Source: Siphonodentalium dalli
Lineage: Eukaryota; Mollusca; Scaphopoda; Gadilida; Siphonodentaliidae
Length of the DNA stretch: 64,000 nucleotides
Assembly: GCA_032622095.1 (NCBI GenBank)
Contig: CP136069.1
Coordinates: 67,977,319 to 68,041,318, forward strand
Direction: 5' to 3'
A program made the position numbers and the translations under genes. This document shows positions 23,018 through 33,800 of this stretch, piece by piece. Position 1 is the first letter of the stretch; every line of letters begins with the position of its first letter. The notes below the pieces were generated by a model. It made no database searches and was not told where the DNA came from. It was given only the letters and a program-made list of their open reading frames with translations.

Positions 23018-23722
23018 ATATACTAGCTGATGTGCCCGACTTCGTCCGGGCTATTTAGGGATTTATTTGTGATCGCCTCCTTCTGGGCAGAATATATACA
23101 GCGTCGGTCCCGAAACGTGCCTATATGAGCCTATATGAGCGAGGTCAATGTCAAGGACATGGTCGCATGTGAAATTGGACCCGCCCATATTGTTCCCGTG
23201 ATCAAAGTAGGCCTACATACCAAATTTTAGTCGGATCGGTCAAGCAGTTTTCGATTATGTAGCACACATACATACATAAACACAGACATAAGTTCAAAAA
23301 TATATAATAGGCTAGCTTCGTCCGGGATATTTAGTGATTTCTTAACGATCGCCTCCGTCTGGGCAGAATATACAGCGTCTGGACAAGCTATTGTTCGAAC
23401 GGTCCAGAAACATGCCAATATGGGCGTATATGAGCGAGGTCAAGGACACGGTCGCACGCGTAATTGGACCTACCCATATTGTTCCCGGGATCGAAGTACG
23501 CACCAAATTTGAGTCGGATCGGTCGAGGTAGAGAAACATGCCCATATGAGCGTATATGAGGAGGTCAAGGACACGATCGCACGTGAAATTGGACCCGCCC
23601 ATATTGTTCCCGGGATCAAAGTAGGCATATACATACCATATTTGAGTCGGATCGGTCGAGAAGTTCCCGAGTCTATAACACGCATACACACAAAGACAGA
23701 ACTTCAAAAAATATATATAGAT
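23018..23722 (+). repeat. Tandem copies of a LINE 3'-tail-like repeat
   Basis: Three partial units repeat the order 'CTTCGTCCGGG(C/A)TATTTAG', 'GATCGCCTCC(T/G)TCTGGGCAG', 'ATGAGCGAGGTCAA', 'GGACCCGCCCATATTGTTCC', 'GAGTCGGATCGGTC', and end in CACACATACATACAT or ACACAAAGACAGA followed by ATATATA. A tail of this kind (cacacata-rich, then TATATA) is typical of RTE-like non-LTR elements in marine invertebrates. No RT sequence is present. Confidence 0.6.
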
Positions 23723-23779
23723 ATTTGTCACAAATACGAGATTATCCTCCAAAAGTTTCAACACATTCTGATTACCATG

Positions 23780-24025
23780 CAGATCTGAAGATATTTCAAA
23801 TCGTGGGCGACGATTGTTTGTTTTGTGTCTATTTATATTTCCTTGTATGTGGATATTTGTAATGTCATTAATTTTGTAATGTCATCTTCAGTTTATTTAT
23901 TGTGTCAATATTTTGTTGGGAGATGCATGGGTGGGCTATTGTAAACTCTATAACTGGTGCCCCACCCATTAAACTGAAATTTGAGCTTAATAAATATAAT
24001 TAAACTGCATCAGATCTGAAGATAT
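23780..24025 (+). mobile_element. 5'-truncated retroelement insertion with 15-bp TSD
   Basis: A 216-bp segment (23795-24010) lies between two exact copies of CAGATCTGAAGATAT (23780-23794 and 24011-24025). It ends in CTTAATAAATATAATTAAACTGCAT after a GTGGGCTATTG ... CCCACCCATTAAAC stem. An exact target-site duplication and an A/T-rich tail indicate target-primed insertion of a severely 5'-truncated LINE or SINE. Confidence 0.8.
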
Positions 24026-24306
24026 CGCCGAAAACATAAGGGTGGTGGGCTTACCATTTTGAGCCACCAAATACCAAATACCAGCCTTTTATTTTAATCC
24101 CGAATACAATTTAAGACGGGGAATGAATTATGAATACAAGAAAACAGCTGGATATGAATTCCGCTAACCGAATGGCAATGTCATGAATCCCGCGTACCTA
24201 GAGGGGTGATGTGACACTCTATGTAATCGTATGTCGTTTATAAAAGGTCGTGTGACAAGTCTAAATGTAATAAACATCCGTTTAAAAGAATCTTTTATTC
24301 TGGTTT

Positions 24307-24495
24307 TTATAGAAAATTTAGAAGGCAGTATGGCGTGTCAGACCTCATGATGTCGGTCATGGAATAAATGGCTCGACTGTGGACGCCATACATTTTCTGT
24401 GCCGTAATATAATAATGGTTTGTGACTAGGATCGCTTTCATCATGTAGCTGGTTTGAAGGTGGTTTGAAGGATCAGAATCTTTGTAGAGGTAATC
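24307..24495 (-). CDS. Candidate terminal coding exon of an unknown gene
   Basis: On the minus strand a good acceptor (TTCTTGTTGCAG at 24496-24507) opens a 62-codon phase-0 exon beginning DYLYKDSDPSNHLQ and ending CLLNFL, then TAA (24307-24309). An AATAAA signal follows within about 15 nt (plus-strand TTTATT at 24293-24298). The composition is protein-like (Tyr, Met, His, Asp) with no simple repeat. No domain is recognised and no upstream exon was found before the LINE region, so the product is unknown. It could also be a chance ORF. Confidence 0.4.
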   Translation of the reverse strand, partial: DYLYKDSDPSNHLQTSYMMKAILVTNHYYITAQKMYGVHSRAIYSMTDIMRSDTPYCLLNFL

Positions 24496-24499
24496 CTGC

Positions 24500-26370
24500 A
24501 ACAAGAACACAATAGAACATAGATTTAGCTAGGGATAGTTTTCGAACGAATCACGTCCTGCGTTGAAGGTGGTGTATCTATTTCGGACCATGCAATTGCA
24601 ACATCAACAATAATAATAACACCATAATTTTTATAAAACCCGATTTCAACACTACACATATCTTTATTTGTGAACAAAACACAAAAAAGAACTGACGATT
24701 GGGCATATTATTTGTCTATAAATTCATATACTTAAGTGGTTTATTCGTGACGCATCTGAGCGAAATATGTTCGATTCTATATATAGTTGACAATTTTGCC
24801 TTGATGGAAGTTGCCAACAAGATAGAGTTATCCCTCTTGATACGTTCCGAACGTTTCCGCAGATGTAATGTTCCACAAATATTCCATTTGACCGTCCCCT
24901 TTGAAGGTAGTTATTATATGAGAAAAAACAACGTATAACTTGTTCTGACAGCTTGTCATCGAATGATATCTATAATGTTATAACCCGGAGTCTGCATAAA
25001 ACGGGATATGAAGAAATACTGAACATTTGACACACACAATCATGTGCAATCATAATCGGGGAAACATAGTGTTACACATGCATATTCCACTTAAAGATAC
25101 TCTGTCCAATATGACAACAAATTTTGTCAAAATTGACTAACATAATGTCCAGCTCACCAGGCGAAAGAAACACGAAAACTAATTCCAATCACTATTGTTC
25201 GTACAGCACACGCATCGCGAAAGCACACAAAAGCATCCATCCGTTTTAAGTCAAAACGAGTACATGCAAACTTTCATAACCGCGAGCGCTCTTTATTATT
25301 TACCTTGTCGATATCTAGATATCGAGGACTCATATCAATGTGTTCATTTCGGGTTCTTGACGTTTCGGCATCTGGTCTTTTCGGAACCTAGCAGGAATTT
25401 TAGGCACCTGGGTTTTAGGCACTTGGGCGAAGACGTTTCGGCACATAATGTATTTATTATTTTTTACATGATTAGCCAGGTATTGTTTTTTTTAGATATT
25501 TTTTTCAATTATGAACAGTGAGTCTAATTTCACTACATTTGGCTTCTTATATAAATGTGGCTCAATATTTTGTCCCAGCTCATAGTTCAGTATTACTCCT
25601 TGTGACAGAATCTCTCGTTGACTTGTGACTTTGATTCCATTTGTTCTTGTATACCCATACACATCCCGGTCAAGTGGTTCTGCTAATATGCTATGATGCT
25701 GGTGGTCATGCTCAATTGCTATGATGCGGGTAGGGCAAACTGATGCCGTTGCGAACAACTGCCGTTATTGTTCTGAAGTTGTCAATTTCGCGATATTTGA
25801 CTAATCCGAGCCATTTGAGAAAAAACCAGTGTGTGCTGAAACATTCAAGAACATATATATTTTTGAAATATATAATAATGCCTGCGCTCAGTGCGCTGGT
25901 GTTTCTAAAACGACGAAAATAGCAATCTTGATTATAGTCGATTTTCAACTAATACAACCAGTATTGAAATATTTCGCAATAAATATGATTTGAAAGTTTG
26001 ATACGCATAATAGCTTTTCTGGTATATCTTCAGATTATCGGAACGCCGCGAAAAAAAAGAAAGAAAAAAAAAGTACAACGGTACTTTTTGTTAACAGCAT
26101 CAATTTGCCTTAACAGCATCATACCAATTCAGCAGGACCAACCGCATCATAGCACATTAGCAGGACCACTTGACCAGTGGTAATTCACGGTACGCTAAAT
26201 ATCAAATTGAATTAAAGACTTGAATGATACACCGTCTTTAATTTGATTTTAGATCGAGAATTTCTTCTGAAATCCCTCTGACAGGAATCTGAAATCTCTG
26301 TCGAGATGCAACGATTTATATGTTAAAGATCCACGTTCCGATTTAAAGGCCCACTTAATTTCGAACCACC
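24500..26370. other. Mostly non-coding, with short repeat blocks
   Basis: The block '(A)GCATCATAGCA(A/C)ATTAGCAGnACCACTTGACC' occurs on the minus strand near 25672-25705 and on the plus strand near 26131-26176. It belongs to an interspersed repeat; a related piece lies near 7650-7690. A minus-strand ORF at 25492-25758 runs through this repeat and is not called a gene. Confidence 0.35.
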
Positions 26371-26372
26371 AG

Positions 26373-27541
26373 ATAACACTATATACAATATATTCCATAT
26401 TATATACAATTTGAAAGAGGAAGCTCCGAAACATTGTATTATTAACTGATCCGGTCGAATAAACTGGGAACATGTTGTTTTTGTCGAGGTACCAAGGTGT
26501 GTCCTGTATTTAATTTTGATCCGGACTGTACTATAAAGTGTATTATACTCAATGGAAGGGGAATAACTCTATCTCTTAGTTTGAATTCTGATGCATTCTG
26601 GGTTGACAAGGGGGAGTCTTGGAATGAATCTCTATCACTTGGTGGACAGTCCTAGGCCACAGCTGCTACGTATTCTAGTGGAATATATATATTGTTTGTT
26701 CCTCTTCCAAATGGTATATAATATGGAATAATGTTATCTGGGCATTCGATAATTAAGTGGGCCTTTAACGACAAATAATCCGGAATTTTCTAATCCAATT
26801 TTCTGTGTGGCAGGAAAAAGGAAATGGACAAATACTTGCAACCATCATCATTCGTATCACATGTATTTTGCGAAAATCCACAAAATGATGCATAAATAAT
26901 ACGCAGAAAACGATCGCAAAGCTCGATAATAATCGAGAATGCTCTTTATTATCTACCGCTACTTTGGGCGACATAGTCATGGATTTATTTATATAAGAGC
27001 TTGGCTGACAAAAATTAAAATATGTTCATACTTCCTCTTTTAAAAGTCGATATCTGGCCATTAAAGCCGCATCGATCTAATTTATTTCTGGAATCGAAAA
27101 CGTAGGGTCTACATCTAGTGGTTTTTATCAACAATCGGACACGCCATCTTTAATTGCGTGTTTTTAGTTTAACCCTTTCTATTCTAAATGGATTTTCCCA
27201 CTCAATTATACACGTATACATTGGAATAATCTATTATTTATTTGGAGGGATGTTAAGGTGATAAAAGTAGACGGCAGATAAATACAAGAGCAGAAGGAGC
27301 CCTATTTATTGAGGGAAATGTATAGATAATAAGTTGAACAAACCGAATGTGTCAACATATATCCACCTTGAAATTTCCAACCACCCCCTTGAACCAGACC
27401 AATTCTCATGTTCGCAGAAATCTATTACCACCCCTTCGGTTGAAACTCTCCAACTAATACTAAAGCGTAAATTTTTTTGAAATTTCCAACATGCCAAATA
27501 ATCTTATTATTCCTAGTGGTCATGAATTCAAAGAACGCTTG
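26373..27541 (+). repeat. Left copy of the giant direct repeat flanking the LINE
   Basis: It is nearly identical to 34905-36030. I found one substitution (A/G at about 27449) and one 43-bp segment (27320-27362) present only here. It begins ATAACACTATATACAATATA immediately after unique sequence (CGAACCACCAG) and ends GAATTCAAAGAACGCTTG exactly at the LINE 5' end. The right copy begins directly after the LINE's (TAA)n tail. The simplest reading is an unusually long target-site duplication; an assembly haplotype artefact is the main alternative. The last 55 bp belong to a small repeat also found at 40668-40712 and 51850-51893. Confidence 0.9.
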
Positions 27542-27791
27542 CCGTCATCCAGGTAAACATCGCAGAAACTTCGCTCTTCATATTATCATAAAAAATCATG
27601 ACTTCTACTAATGGATCGGGAACGAAACTTCTTCGATACTCTGAGGAATCAGTGTAGCACCGGGAAATGGCTACAGAAAGTAGGATATCTGCAACAGTTT
27701 TCCGGTATTTCTGAAGAAAATATTGACTCTCCCGTTCATTGAGACCTCCTATGCCATTGTTTATGTCGCCATTTTGTCCCAGTCGACCCAT
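27542..27791 (-). CDS. Antisense ORF in the LINE 5' UTR (ORF0-like candidate)
   Basis: On the minus strand an ATG at 27791 opens a frame of 83 codons within the LINE and a few more in the flank (stop at 27528). It begins MGRLGQNGDINNGIGG. The composition is protein-like, with charged helical segments (NERESQYFLQKYRKT, then a segment ending PLVEVMIFYDNM), and lacks low complexity. No family is recognised. Position and orientation recall the antisense ORF0 of primate L1, but that is only an analogy. It may be a captured host exon or chance. Confidence 0.35.
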
Positions 27792-28026
27792 TGTTTATTG
27801 TAAAAATCAACTCAACAACCTATTGTACTGGAATTATGGCCGTGAGAAATTTCCACGCTTGAGTAACCACAATACTACGGGAGTACTTCTGATTGAACTA
27901 CAACGAGCGGGTGCTACGCTTACAGTTATAACAATGAGCTCAGCAGAGCTCCGGACCTCGAAAAATTCACACGTTCGAGTGATTACAATTATGACGCTAT
28001 TGTCTTCTCTGTGTGCTCTCCAATAA
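27751..28026 (+). CDS. 5'-UTR ORF in frame with ORF1
   Basis: An ATG at 27751 opens 91 codons ending in TAA at 28024-28026, 12 nt before the ORF1 ATG and in the same frame. The product has no recognisable domain. It could be an upstream ORF limiting ORF1 translation, an ancestral N-terminal extension separated by one stop, or chance. Confidence 0.3.
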   Translation: MPLFMSPFCPSRPIVYCKNQLNNLLYWNYGREKFPRLSNHNTTGVLLIELQRAGATLTVITMSSAELRTSKNSHVRVITIMTLLSSLCALQ

Positions 28027-28038
28027 ACAGTATCAGCA

Positions 28039-30684
28039 ATGGATGGCATATTCACACAAACTGACATGGTGCTAAATGGCAGTGGAATCGATGGCCAGCA
28101 CATGCTTCTTGATAACTCAATGTGTCCCATAGCATCAAGCACTGTAGATACATGTATACCAAAACAGACAACCCAGCACACACCAGGAATAAATATTGAC
28201 TCTGGTGATGGTTCTACACGTCCACGTACATGTATCAACTCGAATCCAACCAAACTTAATGAAACAAGTTCGTTGGTCACTGACATCGCTGCTCAACATG
28301 ACGATCACAAAAGATCAATCTTTGACACATTTACTGCACGTGTAAGATCGGGAGTTGTGTCCCCATTCCTAATGTCACATATCAACCATATGGTAACCGC
28401 TATACATAACACCACAAAAGATGAATTTGTTAGCAGGTTAGTGACATCGTGTGATGGATCGGAATCGGTTTTAGAGAGCTTGCGACAAACTATATTTGGA
28501 GAAATTAAGATGCAGGACTTTACTATTGTGTCTAATTCAGTCTTAAAGCGACGTACAAATTCAGCGAAAGGCACAATCACAACAAAGTTGGCCACTGATA
28601 TTTATAGCCTGTTACAGTGTATGTTGGATGATGATTCAGTACACATCGAGGAAATGCTGAGTTCATCAAAAAGCACGAGAAAACCTACAAAATCCGTCTC
28701 GTCTCAGCCCAATCTAACAACTGGTAATAATAACCAACCTCCCGACGTATTGAATGAAACAGTGACTGAATCTGCAACTAATGTCCCACATATACCTTAT
28801 GGTGAAATGTCCGGCAATGTATCTCTGTTGAAACAGACTTGTGCGCGGATTGAAAATGAATTAACGACGACTCTACCAATGATCAACGGTCGCCTAGAAT
28901 CACTAGAAATTTGCATGTCGGATGTTATGCGACGGTTGCAGGAAGTGGAAGACGCTGAAGTGATCACAAAACTGTCCTGTGAGAGGATAGAGAGCGACAA
29001 ATGTACCGGTGTTGTCCGCCTTAAGAACGACATAAAACAGATGCGACAAGTTATCGATGGAATATTTGATTTTTTCGGAGACATCACGTCGAAATTCACA
29101 TCTCAGGGTGGCCTCAATAACACACTAAAGGGGAGGATAAAATCACTGGAAAAAAATTTCAGTTCAACCAAACAACACCTTGAGCAGTCTGCCGATGAAC
29201 ATAAATGTGAGGAGAGTTGGAAATCTGACCTGGGTGCATTTTCATCGAATATGTATGAGGAATTGAATAAATTCGCATACAACGTTCTTCGGACCATTCA
29301 TTCGCCTGCATACTTTGAGAACATGGCGAACATGTTGCTGACCTCAGATCCAGCGATGTCATACACGCCCACTCCATCACCAGCACCAACCAATGTGATA
29401 ACTACAGAATCACATACAAACCCACAACTCAACTTATTCAATGATGTCAAAGGTGCAGACAGAAAACCCAAGGTATCTGAATCTAGACATGCTGCAGAAG
29501 ACAGTGACCGCCCAAAGCCAGATATTATTGATACCGTGATACTCGGGGCAAGCAACTGTGCCGGCATCGACCTGGATAAAGCCAATGTTAAAAACTTTTC
29601 TGTTAGCGGATCGAGTTTTGGTACAATAACTGAGCTCTTAACTGACGTCGAGAAAGACCAAAGTGTTGGCAAATATCCGGAGTATGTTAAGTGTGTATTG
29701 ATTCATCTGGGAACGAATGACATATCCATCAATAAATGCAATTCAAATTCTGTCACACTGAATATCTCCGACGCTATTCCTATGATAGTGAAAATGTTCC
29801 CAAACGCCAAAATCAAGCTTTGCAGCATTCCACTGAAGAAAGGCAGAGGCACTTACACAGACAAATATAACGATGTGGTGAGTGTTACAAATGATTTTAT
29901 GATCCAAATGTGTGAAAGGAGAGAACAATGTGAAATTCTGAACATCAGCGAGAAATTCTCGACTATACACGGCGTAAGGAGCGAGATGTATAGCAAACGC
30001 GACAGTCGAGGCATTCATTTCAGTACCACTGGCAGAGCATCATTGATGGACGCCTTCTTATCTGGAATTAATTTGGATAAGCCTAGTGCTAGTTCGCGAC
30101 CAACCGGAAGTGCCAGTCAAAACAACGCTAGGAGCCCCCCGGCGAACTTGGATCCCTCTGCAGACAAGTATGTTGATGACAAATCATCGCACCGAAAAAG
30201 AGGATCACTTCATTCAGATAAGACCCCCACCCGACAAGTGGATACCAACCACGACGAAAGTAGCCAGGGTTGGTCAAAGGGACCAATCAAAACTAGACGT
30301 GTTTTCGTTGGAAATCTCAGCGCCGAAACTACCAAGGAGGACATTGAAGATCGTCTGGATATGCTCGGTATTCGATTCTCTATTGTGAGGCTATTTCATG
30401 GCCGCCCTGGTAGGAACTCCACCTCGGCCAGAATAAATGTTCATATGGATGATGTGCCCATGGTTTTCGAAAACAATGTGTGGGAGCCCCATGCCTTCTG
30501 CAGATTCTGGCTCTCCAAACGAGGTTTTAGCGAAATGAACTTAAGCAAGAGCTATTCCTTTGGCTACCAGGATCGATCGTCTCGAATGAGCTACAGCAGT
30601 TATCGATACAACAGTGAGCCGACTGAAATGCATGTTAACAGTATCAATGTGAGCGGTTCTGTTGCTTACCAGCAAGAAGAGTAA
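28039..30684 (+). CDS. LINE ORF1 protein: coiled regions, SGNH esterase, RRM
   Basis: This 881-aa protein is the expected nucleic-acid-binding partner of ORF2 in the ribonucleoprotein. The N-terminal ~240 residues are polar and unassigned. Residues ~260-430 are heptad-like and probably coiled coil. Residues ~495-680 form an SGNH/GDSL-type hydrolase: block I is ILGASN (Ser505, with Ala for the usual Asp in GDS), then HLGTND (556-561) and DSRGIHFS (Asp655, His660). Residues ~752-830 are RRM-like, with RNP2-type VFVGNL (755-760). The tail is Ser/Tyr-rich. Esterase and RRM modules are established in ORF1 of CR1/L2-group LINEs; their order here is esterase then RRM. The start is chosen because an in-frame TAA lies 12 nt upstream. 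No breaks. The product is probably cytoplasmic and nuclear RNP, by analogy. Confidence 0.93.
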   Translation: MDGIFTQTDMVLNGSGIDGQHMLLDNSMCPIASSTVDTCIPKQTTQHTPGINIDSGDGSTRPRTCINSNPTKLNETSSLVTDIAAQHDDHKRSIFDTFTARVRSGVVSPFLMSHINHMVTAIHNTTKDEFVSRLVTSCDGSESVLESLRQTIFGEIKMQDFTIVSNSVLKRRTNSAKGTITTKLATDIYSLLQCMLDDDSVHIEEMLSSSKSTRKPTKSVSSQPNLTTGNNNQPPDVLNETVTESATNVPHIPYGEMSGNVSLLKQTCARIENELTTTLPMINGRLESLEICMSDVMRRLQEVEDAEVITKLSCERIESDKCTGVVRLKNDIKQMRQVIDGIFDFFGDITSKFTSQGGLNNTLKGRIKSLEKNFSSTKQHLEQSADEHKCEESWKSDLGAFSSNMYEELNKFAYNVLRTIHSPAYFENMANMLLTSDPAMSYTPTPSPAPTNVITTESHTNPQLNLFNDVKGADRKPKVSESRHAAEDSDRPKPDIIDTVILGASNCAGIDLDKANVKNFSVSGSSFGTITELLTDVEKDQSVGKYPEYVKCVLIHLGTNDISINKCNSNSVTLNISDAIPMIVKMFPNAKIKLCSIPLKKGRGTYTDKYNDVVSVTNDFMIQMCERREQCEILNISEKFSTIHGVRSEMYSKRDSRGIHFSTTGRASLMDAFLSGINLDKPSASSRPTGSASQNNARSPPANLDPSADKYVDDKSSHRKRGSLHSDKTPTRQVDTNHDESSQGWSKGPIKTRRVFVGNLSAETTKEDIEDRLDMLGIRFSIVRLFHGRPGRNSTSARINVHMDDVPMVFENNVWEPHAFCRFWLSKRGFSEMNLSKSYSFGYQDRSSRMSYSSYRYNSEPTEMHVNSINVSGSVAYQQEE

Positions 30685-30806
30685 CTCTATCTCGTAAACC
30701 CAATAGTCACTGTTACTGTTATAAACCTAAGTTTTTCTTTTCTAGCTCATATCTCACATCTTATTACTCATATATTTTTACAACTTCTTATATATCACCT
30801 CTCAAT

Positions 30807-33800
30807 ATGCCTACTAATGAAAACTTGTTGACTATTGGCACATGGAATGTCACTGGAATATTGGGGAGTAGTAGCTACCTCAGTCGGTTGCTGAGTGATG
30901 GATATATAGATATCTTTGGAATAAGCGAGCATTGGCTCCATGAACATAACGTACACTTTCTCGATACGATATGTAAATCGTATTCTCACAGCGCCGTGTG
31001 CGATTTCTCACAGCGACTCCCACTTCAAAGGGGAAGATATAAGGGTGGTATCGCAATATTTTGGCACAAACGATATGACAATTGCATATCTGTTATTTCA
31101 TGCGACGATGATCGAATATGCGGCATACAATTACAGCTCTCCCCAGATAATTTCCTCTATGTTTTTCAAGTATATCTCCCATCAACAAACTACTCGACTG
31201 AATTCTATGCTGAGTACGTTCAGAATGTGTCAGATCTAATCGTTACATATTCATCATTGGGCAATGTCATTGTCATGGGTGATTTCAACGGAAATTTAAG
31301 CAAACGAGATGCGCGTAATCTTTGCTTCCATAAACTTCTTAACGACCGTGAATATATTTCGGCAAACAACACCAATAGTTGCACGGGGCGACTTGCAACG
31401 TTTGTTCCTCCCGGTTCTTCAGATGGGACAATCATTGATCATATTCTTGTTCACCAAGACGATATTCAGCGAATTCTTCGCGTAGCTGTCCTTGATGACA
31501 ATGAGGAGAATACATCAAATCACAGACCTATTCTCATGACAATATCATATGACGTAGTACACTCGCAAGGGAAATCTCCACAAGCTACATGGGATTGGAG
31601 AAAATTTCTAGCTAACGAAATTATGGTTTCAAATTATCGATCCTCGATCGAGTCTTCATTGCCTGAACTTAATGCATCTGATACACGCGACCTCGACCAT
31701 TGTTATAACAAAACCGTATCGAGTATACAGTCAGCTTCGGAAGCGTCCGTTCCAAAAAAATCGTTCAAACCGTATTTGAAGCCATACTGGAATGCTTCGT
31801 TGACATTGTTACACCGCGAAATGCGTACATCTAGAAATGCCTGGTTATCCGAAGGTAGACCAAGAGGTGATTCGCATGCGAGCTATGCTAATTATAAAGC
31901 ATCAAAATGTAGGTTTAGGAGAGAATTACGTAGATGTAACTCGAAATTCATGTCCACACAAAATAATGATATTGACCATGCCGCTGAAATGGATCAGGAA
32001 TTGTTTTTCAAGAAGTTCAACTCAATCAGATCGAATCGTAAGGAAACAACCAGTAACTTATTTGAAGTCAATGGCAATATCCTAAGAACACCAACTGATA
32101 TAATAAATGCGTTCGCAGATTACTATGAAAATCTTTATTCGCCTCTTAGTTCTGACACATTTGACAACGCACACCACATAGAAGTCAATAATCGAGTAGA
32201 GAAACTCCTTGATAGTCCGGTACACGGTGCTCTAGATGATATACTTACATACACAGTGTCACCGGAAGAAGTTACTTCAGTTCTGAAGTCAGTGAAAAAG
32301 GGCAAGGCAGCTGGATCTGACATGTTATGTTACGAACATCTTATATACGGCGGCACACAGCTACATGCTCATATTGCTAAACTTATATCGTTAATGCTCG
32401 ATTATTCACATATTCCACACCAAGCAAAGCTTGGGATCATTGTTTCATTATACAAGGGGGGTGGCAAGCCTAAATCAAAATTCGATAGTTACAGGGCCAT
32501 AACTCTACTACCTGTGTTTTATAAACTCTTTGAAAGAGTTCTTCTGAACCGCATTGAAAGAAATGTCCCAACTCTCGTCGTGACACATGCTCTGCAACAT
32601 GGCTTTCAGAAAAACATAAGCTGTTTGATGTCCTCTTATATAGTCCAGGAAAGTATCTCATACGCGTTAGAAAATAATTCTCGCCTCTTTTCATGCTTTC
32701 TTGACGCTCACAAAGCGTTTGATACTGTCTGGGTTAATGGTCTTTTGTTTAAACTACAAGAACGTGGAGCAAATGGGAAAATTTTGCAAATATTCAGTCA
32801 ATTTCTCCGTGGAGTCTCATGTACCGTACGATATGGAAATCTTAGTTCTCGGGTAATAACAATAAGTCAAGGTACCAGACAAGGGGAAACTTTATCACCA
32901 ATATTCTATGCTATTTATATAGATGATCTACTAAAAGAACTTGAATTGTCGAATTTTGGTCTAAGATTGCATGGGATCAACTGTTGTTCTCCAACCCAGG
33001 CAGATGACATGACGTTACTATCGCTCTCGTCTCTTGGCTTACAGAAGCTATGTGATGTATGCAGCAATTATAGCAGAAAGTGGCGTTTTTTATACAATGA
33101 AAATAAATGTAAAGTTATTGTCTTCAATGTGAAGCCCAGAATATACCATTCTCCACGAACTTGGTTAATTAACGACCGTCCAATTTTAGAAACGGACACA
33201 ATAACGCATCTTGGCATTCCTTTGCATAAAACAATCTTTCAAAATATACTCACTGAAAGCATATGCTCAAAATTGCGTTCTACCTACTTGATGCTCACCA
33301 ACGCTGGCCTACATGCAGGTGGTATAACACCCCAAAGCTCTATGATCATTTACAAATCTATTGTACTGTCGCGTGGCCTCTATGGTTCTGAATTTCTTTC
33401 TGACACTTCTGCGACAAACAGGATTAAAATAGAACGGATGCACCGTTTTTGTTTGAAGCGTATACAGGGTCTACCGACTGCTTGCAGAACTGATATAGTA
33501 CTAAGCATGGTTGGAACATACCCGCTTGAATCATGTGTAGAAGCCCGAAAACTTTCATTGTTTGGATCGCTCTGTCGCTTAGCACCTAGTAAAGCATGCA
33601 AAGCTATTTTTGAATGTAGACTTCATCACTTTGTTCACTCAACAGCAACACACATCTCGTTTATAGGCGATGTTGTTGCCATTGTTGAGAAATATAATCT
33701 TATGGATATCGTCGATGAGTACATACGTTCTGGTCTCTTCCCATCAAAAGAGATATGGAAATCTCGTGTAAAGACTAACATACAAATTGTCAATGAGGCA

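Noticed and set aside
25492-25758. 88-codon minus-strand ORF with plausible composition
   Set aside because: Its N-terminal part runs through an interspersed repeat also present at 26.1 kb, and there is no splice context; kept only as a note.
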